From assembly GCF_900094795.1 (NCBI RefSeq), contig NZ_FMBC01000049.1, positions 1 through 35,775 of the forward strand: a stretch of DNA of 35,775 bases. The letters are read 5' to 3'. Positions 7,411 through 14,272 of this stretch are shown in pieces (position 1 is the first letter of the stretch; each line of letters starts with the position of its first letter). The stretch comes from Kosakonia oryziphila (GTDB lineage Bacteria; Pseudomonadota; Gammaproteobacteria; Enterobacterales; Enterobacteriaceae). Position numbers and translations under genes: made by a program. The notes under the pieces are model-generated. The model was not told where the DNA came from and ran no database searches. It was given only the letters and a program-made list of their open reading frames with translations.

Positions 7411-7911
7411 ATCCGCACCTCCGGTTGTTGGGGGCGCTGTGTGAGTGAAAAGGGTCAGGCTCTCGGGCTGCATTTAACAACGAAGCCATCTGAAGTTGAT
7501 TCCCGAGGCCTGAGAATAAAAAAGCTCGCGCGCGGCGAGCAATAAGAGGGTAAAGCAATGTCGGCATTATGGCCGAAGGTACCCGCTGGTAGGGTTTGGT
7601 GTGGTGGCCGGTGCTGAACTCCGGCATTCCTTCATTTCGATGAGAAACACATCGGCGTAGTGCTAGTTTTACTCTCATCATGTTGTTCTACAGAAGGTAC
7701 ACATTGGCGGCCAGCGCATCAGCCTGCGCATTCACCACAACGGAAAGAGCACTGGTCGCCCGGATGGCATTAGTCGCGTCTACCGGTTTTCGCCTTGTTC
7801 GCTGCTCTTACCTGTTATGGGCTCCGTTTCGTGGAGCTAACGGCATAACCTAATCGCGAAATCAGTTATGCACCATATGTGCTAGATAACGTCGCCACGA
7901 TGACGGCGTGT
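7411..7911 (-). promoter_or_regulatory. Late-operon leader without clear genes
   Basis: About 500 bp between the 108-aa gene and the holin hold no gene I can support. The region contains a strong minus-strand terminator at 7516-7540 and, upstream of it, a few hundred bases in which a Q-dependent late promoter would be expected; no clear -35/-10 pair stands out. A long frame through the holin start (7253-7681 minus) exists but has no ribosome site and conflicts with the holin. A leader plus terminator controlled by Q is the usual lambdoid arrangement. Confidence 0.5.
7516..7540 (-). terminator. Rho-independent terminator in the late leader
   Basis: On the minus strand GCTCGC (7540-7535) and GCGAGC (7529-7524) pair around a 5-nt loop, followed by a T6 run. 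Being 106 bp before the holin start, it would block late transcription unless antiterminated by Q, like lambda tR'. Confidence 0.85.
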
Positions 7912-8238
7912 TTAGCTATTGATTTTTTCAACCCATTCGCGCCAGCGAGACTCACGAATTTCTGGACTTAACTGCTGGTCTTCAAAATGGCTTGCCAAAT
8001 TAATCGAATCTGGAAGCAACGCCCAGGCGACATAAAATTCGTGCGGTTCGAACTCTCCGCCAGCAAACTGGTATGCGCCAACATGATAAACCTCGCCATC
8101 TTCTTCGAGTGCGATTACATGAGCAATGTGCCAGCCGTCACACGGGTTTAGCAAAATTACCCACTTACCGTCTGAATCCTTTGTCAGCTTTTCACTGGCT
8201 GGTCGAAAAACTAACTGCTCGGTTACCTGTTGAGACAT
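7912..8238 (-). CDS. Hypothetical phage protein, 108 aa
   Basis: The start is the ATG at 8238 with TGGAG five bases upstream. The acidic, soluble protein (MSQQVTEQLVFRPASEKL...) contains a block rich in aromatic residues, GDGEVYHVGAYQF-like around residues 49-61 (seen as EDGEVYHVGAYQFAGGEF), and a C-terminal WREWVEKINS. I do not recognise the family. It is isolated between two minus-strand terminators (8255-8283 upstream and 7516-7540 downstream), which suggests either a moron-like gene or one transcribed with the late leader. Confidence 0.65.
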   Translation of the reverse strand: MSQQVTEQLVFRPASEKLTKDSDGKWVILLNPCDGWHIAHVIALEEDGEVYHVGAYQFAGGEFEPHEFYVAWALLPDSINLASHFEDQQLSPEIRESRWREWVEKINS

Positions 8239-8254
8239 GAGGGCTCCAGAAAGC

Positions 8255-8283
8255 AAAAAACCCCGCCATTACTGGCAGGGTTT
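8255..8283 (-). terminator. Rho-independent terminator downstream of Q
   Basis: On the minus strand CCCTGCCA pairs with TGGCGGGG (one wobble) around GTAA, followed by T6 (plus-strand A6 at 8255-8260). It closes the early replication/Q operon about 60 bp after the Q stop. Confidence 0.85.
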
Positions 8284-8341
8284 CGATGTTAAGCGGTGTG
8301 GCGAAGTAACCACTCTTAACAGATTAAAACGAGTTTTGTAA

Positions 8342-8755
8342 TTACACAACCCTTTTTAATCTCGGTGGAAGAATGTTTTCCTTTCGGCACTCCCTGTCCA
8401 TTTCGAGTTTAATCTCAAGGGTGCAAAGTGATCCCTGAATAAAACTCTCAGCAGCCTGGAGCCGAACTGAAACATGGTTGTGGGAAATACCCAGTTTCGT
8501 TGCCATAACGCGCAACGTCATATTGTCGATATAGTGCCATTCCAGAAGTGAGCAAAGATACTCATCGTGCTTTCTGAGACGAATCATCGCCTCGTTGATG
8601 AACATTCCATCATCGTCACAGCAGGATGGCTTACCTGCTCTGCTGGCGGGAAGCAAACGGGACAACCCAGCAGCGGTACGCGGGTATCCGATATTTGCTG
8701 ATCCGCCAGCAGCCCATACCCCCCATCGCTCTAATACCATCTGGATATCACGCAT
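8342..8755 (-). CDS. Antitermination protein Q
   Basis: The 137-aa protein begins MRDIQMVLERWGVWAAG, the hallmark start of the phage 82/P22-like antiterminator Q family (Phage_antitermQ). A conserved CCDDDG motif follows near residue 45, and a sigma-like helix-turn-helix (TLRVMATKLGISHNHVSVRL) lies around 80-99. Q joins RNA polymerase paused at the late promoter and lets it read through terminators into the lysis and packaging genes. AGGAGAGAAAA precedes the ATG. The gene is last in the minus-strand early operon and is followed by a terminator. Confidence 0.9.
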   Translation of the reverse strand: MRDIQMVLERWGVWAAGGSANIGYPRTAAGLSRLLPASRAGKPSCCDDDGMFINEAMIRLRKHDEYLCSLLEWHYIDNMTLRVMATKLGISHNHVSVRLQAAESFIQGSLCTLEIKLEMDRECRKENILPPRLKRVV

Positions 8756-8828
8756 TTTTCTCTCCTGTACTGTCGATGATGTGCATGCCCTGCGGGCTAA
8801 AATGTTTGAGAGATGCTTCCAGTTTCAT
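8748..8828 (-). CDS. Small coupled ORF between primase and Q, 26 aa (likely truncated family member)
   Basis: The ATG at 8828 overlaps the primase stop (ATGA), and the stop lies inside the first codons of Q, so the three genes are chained. The peptide MKLEASLKHFSPQGMHIIDS resembles the N-terminus of a longer (about 75-aa) protein of unknown function that precedes Q in many lambdoid phages (MNLE..PKHYSPKS..). From memory, the rest of that family member is absent here, so this is probably a shortened version. Confidence 0.5.
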   Translation of the reverse strand: MKLEASLKHFSPQGMHIIDSTGEKNA

Positions 8829-9796
8829 GCGGCCACCTGTTGTTTTTTCGTGTATACACGCTCACGAACCAGATCGCCGTTCATAAGCAGGTCGTTGAAG
8901 TCGCCGTTATCGCACCAGCGGATGCTGACTTTCACCAGATCATTTTTCGCAAGCAAATTGGCATGGGCGCATTCGTACGCTGCCGCCTCCCCTGTAGCTG
9001 AATGTGCGTCGTTGTCAGCAAAAATAACCAGGTGCTTAACTCCGGCAGGTACCCGAAACTTTTTCATAAAACCGCTGTTCATCGTCGCCCAGGTGTTCAC
9101 GCCATAAATCTGGTAGCAGGAGAGCGCGGTCTCAATCCCCTCAGCGATACCCAGTGTTGAGGACACAGGAAACATGCGGATGGCCACTGAACGGGCATGT
9201 TCGAGATAGTTTTCTTCCTGCATGGATTTCTGACGTTTGGCACTTTCCCCCAGCGGCGCTTTATATTCACCTTCCAGCAAAGTGCGATGCAGGTAACACA
9301 ACTCGCCCTTGTCATCGGTTGCCAGCGCATAAAGCGCCTGGTAAACCTTCCCGGCATGGCGCTGCCTGTCACAAAATCTGATCGCATCAGTGGGTAGTTT
9401 TGTAATACCACGGTGTTGCAGGTATCCGGCACCGGTTGTTCCGCGCAACGGCACCAGCTTTGCAAACTTACTGATGGTGCGCTGACGTAATCTGGCAGCG
9501 GAGCTGTTGACCGGAATTTTTTCATGGCGGTAATCGTTACCTATGATCTGATCCACTTCCGTGCTGATAGCGCTGAAACTCTTCCCCTGAGTCTTTACCA
9601 GCAGTGACATGCCATCGCCGCTGCCACAGACGCAAATCCATGTACCTGCGCCATCGCGGTCATCGACGCGGTATTTTCCACGCGCGCCACATACCGGACA
9701 TTCACCCTTAAAGTGGTTTTTACCCGTGATCGGCGGCAATCCGTAATATTCAAAAATCTCAGCCCACCGGCCTTTTGCTGCCTCTGCTGTTTTCAC
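8825..9796 (-). CDS. Phage DNA primase, zinc-ribbon plus Toprim
   Basis: The 323-aa protein has an N-terminal P4-type zinc ribbon (Cys33, Cys36, Cys55, Cys57, in ECPVCGARG and TWICVCGSG). A Toprim domain lies in the C-terminal half, with the acidic motifs GIAEGIETALS and HLVIFADNDAHSATG, which would bind Mg and the nucleotide. Such proteins prime or assist phage DNA replication. It starts with GTG at 9796, which overlaps the helicase stop (GTGA), so translation is coupled. The length fits the short phage primases that work with a separate helicase, here the gene upstream. Confidence 0.88.
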   Translation of the reverse strand: MKTAEAAKGRWAEIFEYYGLPPITGKNHFKGECPVCGARGKYRVDDRDGAGTWICVCGSGDGMSLLVKTQGKSFSAISTEVDQIIGNDYRHEKIPVNSSAARLRQRTISKFAKLVPLRGTTGAGYLQHRGITKLPTDAIRFCDRQRHAGKVYQALYALATDDKGELCYLHRTLLEGEYKAPLGESAKRQKSMQEENYLEHARSVAIRMFPVSSTLGIAEGIETALSCYQIYGVNTWATMNSGFMKKFRVPAGVKHLVIFADNDAHSATGEAAAYECAHANLLAKNDLVKVSIRWCDNGDFNDLLMNGDLVRERVYTKKQQVAA

Positions 9797-11406
9797 GCTC
9801 TTTTCTCCAACATACTGCGAATATCTGCCATCCGATGTTTTGCATTGATGATTTTTTGCGTTTCACCGCCAGCCTGCGTGGACGGTTCAGTTTTGCCCGC
9901 CGGGGCAGATTTCTCCCTTCCCCGGGCGTAAGCGATGAGTTTGTGTTTGATGTGGTTGCTGACCTCCGGCGTGATCTCCATCGGGAAGTCACTCAGTCCA
10001 TTCGGCCACTCGCCAAATTTTTCGAAGAAGGTATGAGCACACCAGCCATTGCTGATCGCTTTACCCATAGAGGCACGCTGACGCTGGTAGAATTTGATCT
10101 GGCTCCACCAGGACTGTTTGTCGGATTTGGTGTAAACCTTTTCACCTTTTTTGAGCTTTTTGATGTTGCGCTGTGTATCAGTCTGAACGTCTTCGCCGAC
10201 CAGCGGTTTGAACCCACATTTCGGACAGACATAAACCCCGGCAGGTTTCATGAAGTGGCACTCAGGACATTCTTTCGGAAGTTTTTCTTCGCGCTCTTTG
10301 GTGGCTCGCGAGGCAACTTCTTTCATGCCATCGCTTTTTGATGGCAAATCGTCATACTCGATAGCATCCGGGAAGCCGAGGCGGTGAACTGTCCCGCTAT
10401 GATCGAAGATGAGGCAGGTGTCTTTACCGGGGGCAGTGCGCAAACCGCGACCTATTGCCTGCAACCAGCGGATCTCGCTCTTTGTCGGACGAGCGTAGAT
10501 GATGCAGCGCACATCACTGTCGAACCCGGCCACCAGTACACCGACGCTGACGATGATTTTTGTGGCGCCCGTTTCGAACCGGTGAATGATGAGGTGGCGC
10601 TCATCGGAAGGTGTCTCCGCGATCATGACTTCGGCATTAATGCCTGCACGGTTAAACTGCATGGTCACGAAATTAGCGTGATCCACATTCACACAGAACG
10701 CTACCGTGGGCAGGTCACAACCGTTGCGCAGCCAGTTATCAACAATGTCGCCCACCAGATCGGAACCACACATGATTTCGGCCAGTTGAGTTTCGTTGTA
10801 GTCAGAGCCATAGCCTGCGGTAACGCTGGTTTTCACCCCTTTCAGGTCAGGTTTGGTTGGCGCGTAAAATTCAAAGGTGCTCAGATCGCCACGCTGGATC
10901 AGTTCCCTGATGGTGGTGGGTTTTATGAGATTTTCGTAATACTGCCCCAGCCAGGGAGAGAACGGAGTTCCGGAAAGACCTATAACCTTAATGCCGGAAT
11001 CCCGGATGATCTCCAGCAGAGCGCGGCGCTTCATGTGCGCTTCATCGACAATAATCAGATCGATGTTGTCAGGAAAATCACGGCGGATCAGTGTATCTGC
11101 GCTGGCAATCTGAATCAGACGTGACGGGTCATAGTCCGGATGATCGCGCCAGATGATCCCGATATCGTCAGCCGACAGACCATATTCAACAAAGCGGGTG
11201 ACAGTCTGCTGAACAAGAATGGTGAACGGGGCAATAAACAGGACGCGCTTACCACGGCTGACGTGCCCGGCGGTGATGAATGCGGCCAGACCGGTTTTGC
11301 CGCTGCCTGTGGGTGCATAGACCATGAAGGTACGTTTCTGCTTCCACTCCCGGCGCAGCGAGTTCAGACCGCGTTCCTGTGCAAAATTCGGTTTAATGTT
11401 CAGCAT
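9793..11406 (-). CDS. Phage DEAD/DEAH-box (SF2) helicase
   Basis: This 537-aa superfamily 2 helicase has Walker A APTGSGKTG (31-39), the DEAH box IIVDEAHMKRR (about 118-128), motif III-like GLSGTPFSPW, and motif VI QAIGRGLRTAPGK near 330. The C-terminal part carries a CxxC...CxxC zinc ribbon (CPECHFMKPAGVYVCPKCG) and a basic tail. It is paired with the primase as the phage replication unit. I chose the ATG at 11406, preceded by AAAGGTGG; a GTG nine bases upstream would lie in the ribosome site. Confidence 0.9.
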   Translation of the reverse strand: MLNIKPNFAQERGLNSLRREWKQKRTFMVYAPTGSGKTGLAAFITAGHVSRGKRVLFIAPFTILVQQTVTRFVEYGLSADDIGIIWRDHPDYDPSRLIQIASADTLIRRDFPDNIDLIIVDEAHMKRRALLEIIRDSGIKVIGLSGTPFSPWLGQYYENLIKPTTIRELIQRGDLSTFEFYAPTKPDLKGVKTSVTAGYGSDYNETQLAEIMCGSDLVGDIVDNWLRNGCDLPTVAFCVNVDHANFVTMQFNRAGINAEVMIAETPSDERHLIIHRFETGATKIIVSVGVLVAGFDSDVRCIIYARPTKSEIRWLQAIGRGLRTAPGKDTCLIFDHSGTVHRLGFPDAIEYDDLPSKSDGMKEVASRATKEREEKLPKECPECHFMKPAGVYVCPKCGFKPLVGEDVQTDTQRNIKKLKKGEKVYTKSDKQSWWSQIKFYQRQRASMGKAISNGWCAHTFFEKFGEWPNGLSDFPMEITPEVSNHIKHKLIAYARGREKSAPAGKTEPSTQAGGETQKIINAKHRMADIRSMLEKRA

Positions 11407-11471
11407 TGCCACCACCTTTAGAAATCACTATTCCAGAAGGAACCATTCCCGATCTGAGTGGCTTCCAGTTT

Positions 11472-11491
11472 TGTACCAGATAACTAGTACA
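11472..11491. repeat. 20-bp dyad, copy 1, upstream of the helicase
   Basis: TGTACCAGATAACTAGTACA is an imperfect palindrome of the form TGTACYAG-N4-CTRGTACA. A matching site lies 151 bp away (11623-11642). Two near-identical dyads in one non-coding leader suggest binding sites for a dimeric protein, either a regulator or a replication initiator. Confidence 0.55.
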
Positions 11492-11565
11492 TCGCTGTTT
11501 TAAACCCTGTCTCTTGGATCGGTACCTACCTGACCTATGGAGCTGTCTGTTGGAAAAGGATGCTT

Positions 11566-11616
11566 CCCCTTCCCTAACACCCATCTCCCCCCTTACCCCC
11601 CTCTTCCCTCTTCCCC
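11566..11616 (-). other. G-rich tract with G-quadruplex potential (minus strand)
   Basis: The plus strand has seven C-runs of 3-6 within 51 bp (11566-69, 72-74, 80-82, 87-92, 96-101, 106-108, 113-116). The minus strand, which is also the mRNA sense of the replication operon, therefore carries seven G-runs with 2-5 nt loops. This meets the usual G-quadruplex pattern several times over. The rest of the 338-bp leader (11407-11744) has no gene I can support; two CTTTAAGCC-type repeats (about 11691 and 11717) are also present. Confidence 0.7.
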
Positions 11617-11622
11617 ATCTCA

Positions 11623-11642
11623 TGTACTAGAAAGCTGGTACA
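11623..11642. repeat. 20-bp dyad, copy 2, upstream of the helicase
   Basis: TGTACTAGAAAGCTGGTACA. Its reverse complement matches copy 1 (11472-11491) at all positions except the central four bases, so the two sites are in opposite orientation. They flank the G-rich tract. Confidence 0.55.
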
Positions 11643-11744
11643 AGGATAAAAAACAGACAATCAGAGAATCGACTCACCAGCACCCGGAACCTTTAAGCCG
11701 GCATGCAACCAGACGCCTTTAAGCCCGGTTATCCTCAGTCCCGC

Positions 11745-12029
11745 TTACCGCGTTCCTGCCAGGGGCGGTTCAGTCGTGTACCCCTGGATTGCTCGTCCGT
11801 GCGTTCTCACGAACTTGCGAAGCCGTGTATTGGCCTCATGCCTCGCTCTGTTCTCCTGACGGAATGAGACAGGCTCGGCGTCAAACTCAACTTCATAAAC
11901 TTCTGAATATCGCTGGGCAATTTTTCGTCTCAGCGAAGGAGGCAGCAGGATCAATTGCTCCTGAATCCATGCCGCGTCTGCCTGGCTGTACCACGCAGGC
12001 ATTTCAATCTGCACACGATCCGGGTACAT
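11745..12029 (-). CDS. Conserved hypothetical phage protein, 94 aa
   Basis: A 94-aa, mainly helical protein (MYPDRVQIEMPAWYSQADAA...) with a basic middle (LRRKIAQRYSEVYEVEFDAE) and an Arg-rich stretch (RQENRARHEANTRLRKF). GGAGG precedes the ATG at 12029, 18 bp after the Cro-like gene stop. It is the second gene of the minus-strand early operon, before the replication genes, a position where lambda has cII and O. It shows no HTH I can identify and no known catalytic motif. A replication accessory role is possible, but only from position. Confidence 0.65.
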   Translation of the reverse strand: MYPDRVQIEMPAWYSQADAAWIQEQLILLPPSLRRKIAQRYSEVYEVEFDAEPVSFRQENRARHEANTRLRKFVRTHGRAIQGYTTEPPLAGTR

Positions 12030-12047
12030 AAAGCCTCCGGTGGCATG

Positions 12048-12269
12048 TCAATCCTTGGTCTGCTGGTTGCTCTCATCACCAAAAATCAGCCAGTTTGGAT
12101 CGCATTTGAGAGCGCGAGCCAAACCGAGAATGCACCGCGGCTGTAAAGTTTTTCCCGCCTCAATAAGCTGGATGCTTTGCTGCTTCAGTGATACACGCTC
12201 AGCCAATGCTGATTGAGTTAGTCCCAGCTCAAGCCTTTTAAATTTGAGTCTTTCCCGTAGTGTATTCAT
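12048..12269 (-). CDS. Cro-like XRE-family repressor, 73 aa
   Basis: A 73-aa protein made almost wholly of a helix-turn-helix (LTQSALAERVSLKQQSIQLI). GAGG seven bases before the ATG at 12269 sets the start; the frame's longer form would place its N-terminus over the ribosome site. It is divergent from the CI-type repressor and its HTH is visibly paralogous to it (QQSIQLIEAGKTLQPR against QQAIQQLEDGKILRPR), which fits a Cro competing for the same operators. It is the first gene of the leftward replication/Q operon. Confidence 0.85.
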   Translation of the reverse strand: MNTLRERLKFKRLELGLTQSALAERVSLKQQSIQLIEAGKTLQPRCILGLARALKCDPNWLIFGDESNQQTKD

Positions 12270-12280
12270 ATAGACCTCAA

Positions 12281-12324
12281 ACAAGTTTAATTGTATTGTA
12301 TTTTGAAGATAACTTGTTTGTCAA
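12281..12324 (-). promoter_or_regulatory. Leftward early promoter (PR equivalent) with two operators
   Basis: On the minus strand a perfect -35 TTGACA (12324-12319), an 18-bp spacer and TACAAT (12300-12295) form a strong promoter for the Cro-like gene. Inside the spacer is ACAAGTTATCTTCA (12317-12304), and just downstream of the -10 is ACAAGTTTAATTGT (12281-12294). Both have the ACAA-N6-TTGT shape known from 434-type operators, the first imperfectly. The site is well placed to shut off early transcription when CI binds. A promoter for the divergent repressor gene is not clearly visible. Confidence 0.7.
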
Positions 12325-12371
12325 AGACCATTTTTATTGTGACCATTACAAGCCAAAAGTGAGGGGGGGCT

Positions 12372-13082
12372 ATGAGCATCAGTGAACGAGTCAAAAACAG
12401 ACGTATTCAGATAGGGTTAACGCAGACAGAACTGGCAAACCTTGCGGGAGTTTCTCAGCAGGCTATTCAACAACTTGAAGACGGGAAAATACTAAGACCT
12501 CGTTACATCGTGGAGTTAGCCGCCTCTCTCCAGTGCGATGTAAAGTGGCTCCAGTCTGGGATTGGCGAACAAGAAAAGCGAGAACGATTAAAAGAAGACC
12601 AAATCCCCCCAGAGCATGAGTGGGGTAAGGTGGATGCCTGGGACAAACACCCCCCCCTGCCAACCGATGAAGTGGAAGTTCCATTCTTGAAGGATATAGA
12701 ATTCGCTTGTGGAGATGGTAGCGTGGTTGATGAGGACTATAACGGATTTAAGCTTAGGTTTTCCAAAGCAACCTTGCGGAGAGTCGGAGCAAATTCAGAT
12801 GGATCGGGGGTTCTCTGCTTTCCAGCAGCAGGAGATAGCATGGAGCCATTTATCCCAGATGGCGCTACCGTAGCCATCAACACCAACGATAAAAAAATAG
12901 TTGATGGAAAGGTATATGCCATAAATCAAGACGGCTGGAAGCGCTTAAAACTGCTTTACAGAACAGGCCCCACTACAGTTAGCATAAGAAGTTTCAACAC
13001 CGAAGGTCACCCACCTGAAGATGCTGAGCTGCAAAACCTTGAAATTATCGGCCGTATGTTTTGGTCAAGCACCATCTGGTAA
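12372..13082 (+). CDS. CI/LexA-type prophage repressor (HTH + S24 peptidase)
   Basis: This 236-aa repressor keeps the prophage silent. The N-terminal XRE HTH spans about 5-60. The C-terminal S24 domain has Ser156 (AAGDSMEPF) and Lys200 (GWKRLKLL), the Ser-Lys dyad that cleaves the protein when RecA filaments form in DNA damage. The scissile bond is probably Cys113-Gly114 (FACGDGS), the type reported for the phi80 repressor rather than the commoner Ala-Gly. The ATG at 12372 follows a G-rich ribosome site (GTGAGGGGGGGCT). The hinge is Pro-rich. A terminator follows at 13107. Confidence 0.92.
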   Translation: MSISERVKNRRIQIGLTQTELANLAGVSQQAIQQLEDGKILRPRYIVELAASLQCDVKWLQSGIGEQEKRERLKEDQIPPEHEWGKVDAWDKHPPLPTDEVEVPFLKDIEFACGDGSVVDEDYNGFKLRFSKATLRRVGANSDGSGVLCFPAAGDSMEPFIPDGATVAINTNDKKIVDGKVYAINQDGWKRLKLLYRTGPTTVSIRSFNTEGHPPEDAELQNLEIIGRMFWSSTIW

Positions 13083-13106
13083 CAATTAAAACTGTTTCAC
13101 TTTCAA

Positions 13107-13133
13107 TAAACCCAGCCTTGCTGGGTTTTTTTT
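13107..13133 (+). terminator. Rho-independent terminator after the repressor gene
   Basis: CCCAGC (13111-13116) and GCTGGG (13119-13125) pair around a 2-4 nt loop, extended by flanking A/T pairs and followed by T8. It insulates the repressor transcript from the early operon that starts about 120 bp downstream. Confidence 0.85.
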
Positions 13134-13221
13134 GCGTAACAAACAGGTAAATACAAACCTAACAACGAAATATTATATTTAAAAACAAATAGTTAACACA
13201 ACAATCAAATATAAGTTCAAA

Positions 13222-13250
13222 TTGTATTTTACAAGTACACTTGTTATTAG
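13222..13250 (+). promoter_or_regulatory. Rightward early promoter (PL equivalent) with operator in its spacer
   Basis: TTGTAT (13222-13227), a 17-bp spacer and TATTAG (13245-13250) form a moderate promoter. The spacer holds a perfect 14-bp palindrome, ACAAGTACACTTGT (13231-13244), sharing the ACAAGT half-site with the operators near 12281-12317. The repressor would therefore silence both early operons. The upstream 13134-13221 is AT-rich with no gene seen. Confidence 0.6.
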
Positions 13251-13287
13251 TATCTTTATCTCATCGGTAAACAGCGGAGCCAATGAG

Positions 13288-13725
13288 ATGAGTAAGCAAA
13301 CGGTAATAGCAAAAACAATCGGAAAGAGAATTTTTACTAGGAGAACAGCGTTAAACCTTTCACAGGATTTTCTTGCCGATCATCTTGGCTTGATTACTGA
13401 AACCATCGACGACTGGGAAAATGAAAAAGCTACCCCATTCGCGGATCAGTTGGTGAAGTTATCTAATATCCTCCATGCAGATGTTTTGTGGCTTATTGCC
13501 GGTCATGATGAATGTGGTGAATTCACAGAGTCAGTGGTTGATTTAAATTGTGGCATACTTAACTCATGGGCTGCTGATATTGGTAATTGCAAATGGGCAA
13601 TTTCTAACGCTATGGATTGCATGCCACAGGAATTACATGCAATCGGAACGCTGACTATCGTTTTTGAAAAGCTTGACGAACTTCAAGAAGTTATTAGTAA
13701 AAAAGCAGACAAACTACAAGATTAA
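13288..13725 (+). CDS. XRE-family HTH regulator lacking an S24 domain, 145 aa
   Basis: The first gene of the rightward early operon. The ATG at 13288 has GGAG nine bases upstream; the frame is open further 5', but that part overlaps the promoter. Residues about 10-65 form an HTH (TALNLSQDFLADHLGLITET), and the start of the second half, LHADVLWLIAGHDECG, is typical of the end of such domains. The C-terminal 70 residues (GILNSWAADIGNCKWAISNAM...) match no domain I know. It is followed by a gene that encodes an S24 domain without an HTH. It could be an early regulator or half of a two-gene repressor. Confidence 0.75.
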   Translation: MSKQTVIAKTIGKRIFTRRTALNLSQDFLADHLGLITETIDDWENEKATPFADQLVKLSNILHADVLWLIAGHDECGEFTESVVDLNCGILNSWAADIGNCKWAISNAMDCMPQELHAIGTLTIVFEKLDELQEVISKKADKLQD

Positions 13726-13785
13726 TTAACTCAAATTAATTAACGCCTTAACTGGTGTGGCCTCTCTCAACCTGAGGAAATGAAA

Positions 13786-14175
13786 ATGCAAAATGCACTT
13801 TCAGTAATTAATAAATCAATACCAGTACCGGGTGCATTGTTTAGTGATAATCAAACCGAGCAATGCGCCAATAAAATAATGACCAGCCAGATGAATGGCG
13901 ACTCGATGCAGCCAACTATTCAGCCGGGTGAGTTAATTGCTTTTGTTGATTGTGGCGGGCAGATCACCAGTCCAGGAATTTATGTTTTTACCCGCGATGT
14001 GTTTGGTCATCGCTGCTTATTTATTAAACGTGTTGAGCCAATGACTGGTGGTGCTTTGAAGATTATTTCAGACAATCGTCATTACCAGACTTTCACGCTT
14101 GATATTGAAGACCAGAGCGATATGCAGGTGCATGGTCGCGTTGTTGCCTCAATGACAGTAAGGCATTACGCATGA
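13786..14175 (+). CDS. Stand-alone S24/LexA-type peptidase domain protein, 129 aa
   Basis: The protein is the S24 fold alone, with Ser40 (MNGDSMQPT) and Lys81 (CLFIKRVEP) 41 residues apart, close to the spacing in the CI protein at 12372 (44). It has no HTH. GAGG eight bases upstream supports the ATG at 13786 rather than the one at 13780. Relatives include UmuD and the C-terminal half of LexA/CI. It directly follows an HTH-only gene in the same operon, so it may be its partner. A UmuD-like or antirepressor role is also possible. Confidence 0.8.
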   Translation: MQNALSVINKSIPVPGALFSDNQTEQCANKIMTSQMNGDSMQPTIQPGELIAFVDCGGQITSPGIYVFTRDVFGHRCLFIKRVEPMTGGALKIISDNRHYQTFTLDIEDQSDMQVHGRVVASMTVRHYA

Positions 14176-14270
14176 AAAACAAATGCGCATTTCACACTGC
14201 TACATTAATGGCATCGGCTGGCTATTGGGATATAGCCGTTCTGTTTCTACGTAAAGCATATGGGCGGTAA
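14172..14270 (+). CDS. Small protein, 32 aa
   Basis: The ATG at 14172 overlaps the stop of the S24 gene (ATGA), and the TAA ends two bases before the next ATG, so it fits the coupled chain. The sequence MKNKCAFHTATLMASAGYWD, then IAVLFLRKAYGR, has a short hydrophobic middle and basic ends. The function is unknown. It is supported by its coupling rather than by homology. Confidence 0.5.
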   Translation: MKNKCAFHTATLMASAGYWDIAVLFLRKAYGR

Positions 14271-14272
14271 TC

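Noticed and set aside
7253-7681. 142-aa minus-strand frame across the late leader and holin start, with some resemblance to Ash-type ORFs
   Set aside because: No ribosome site and it overlaps the well-supported holin start in another frame; the similarity is only impressionistic.
10384-11124. 246-aa plus-strand frame inside the helicase gene
   Set aside because: Antisense to a helicase whose motifs are all intact; no independent support.
13107-13133. CI-Cro type operator pairing at 13111-13125
   Set aside because: Perfect stem plus T8 fits a terminator; it lacks the ACAAGT half-site.
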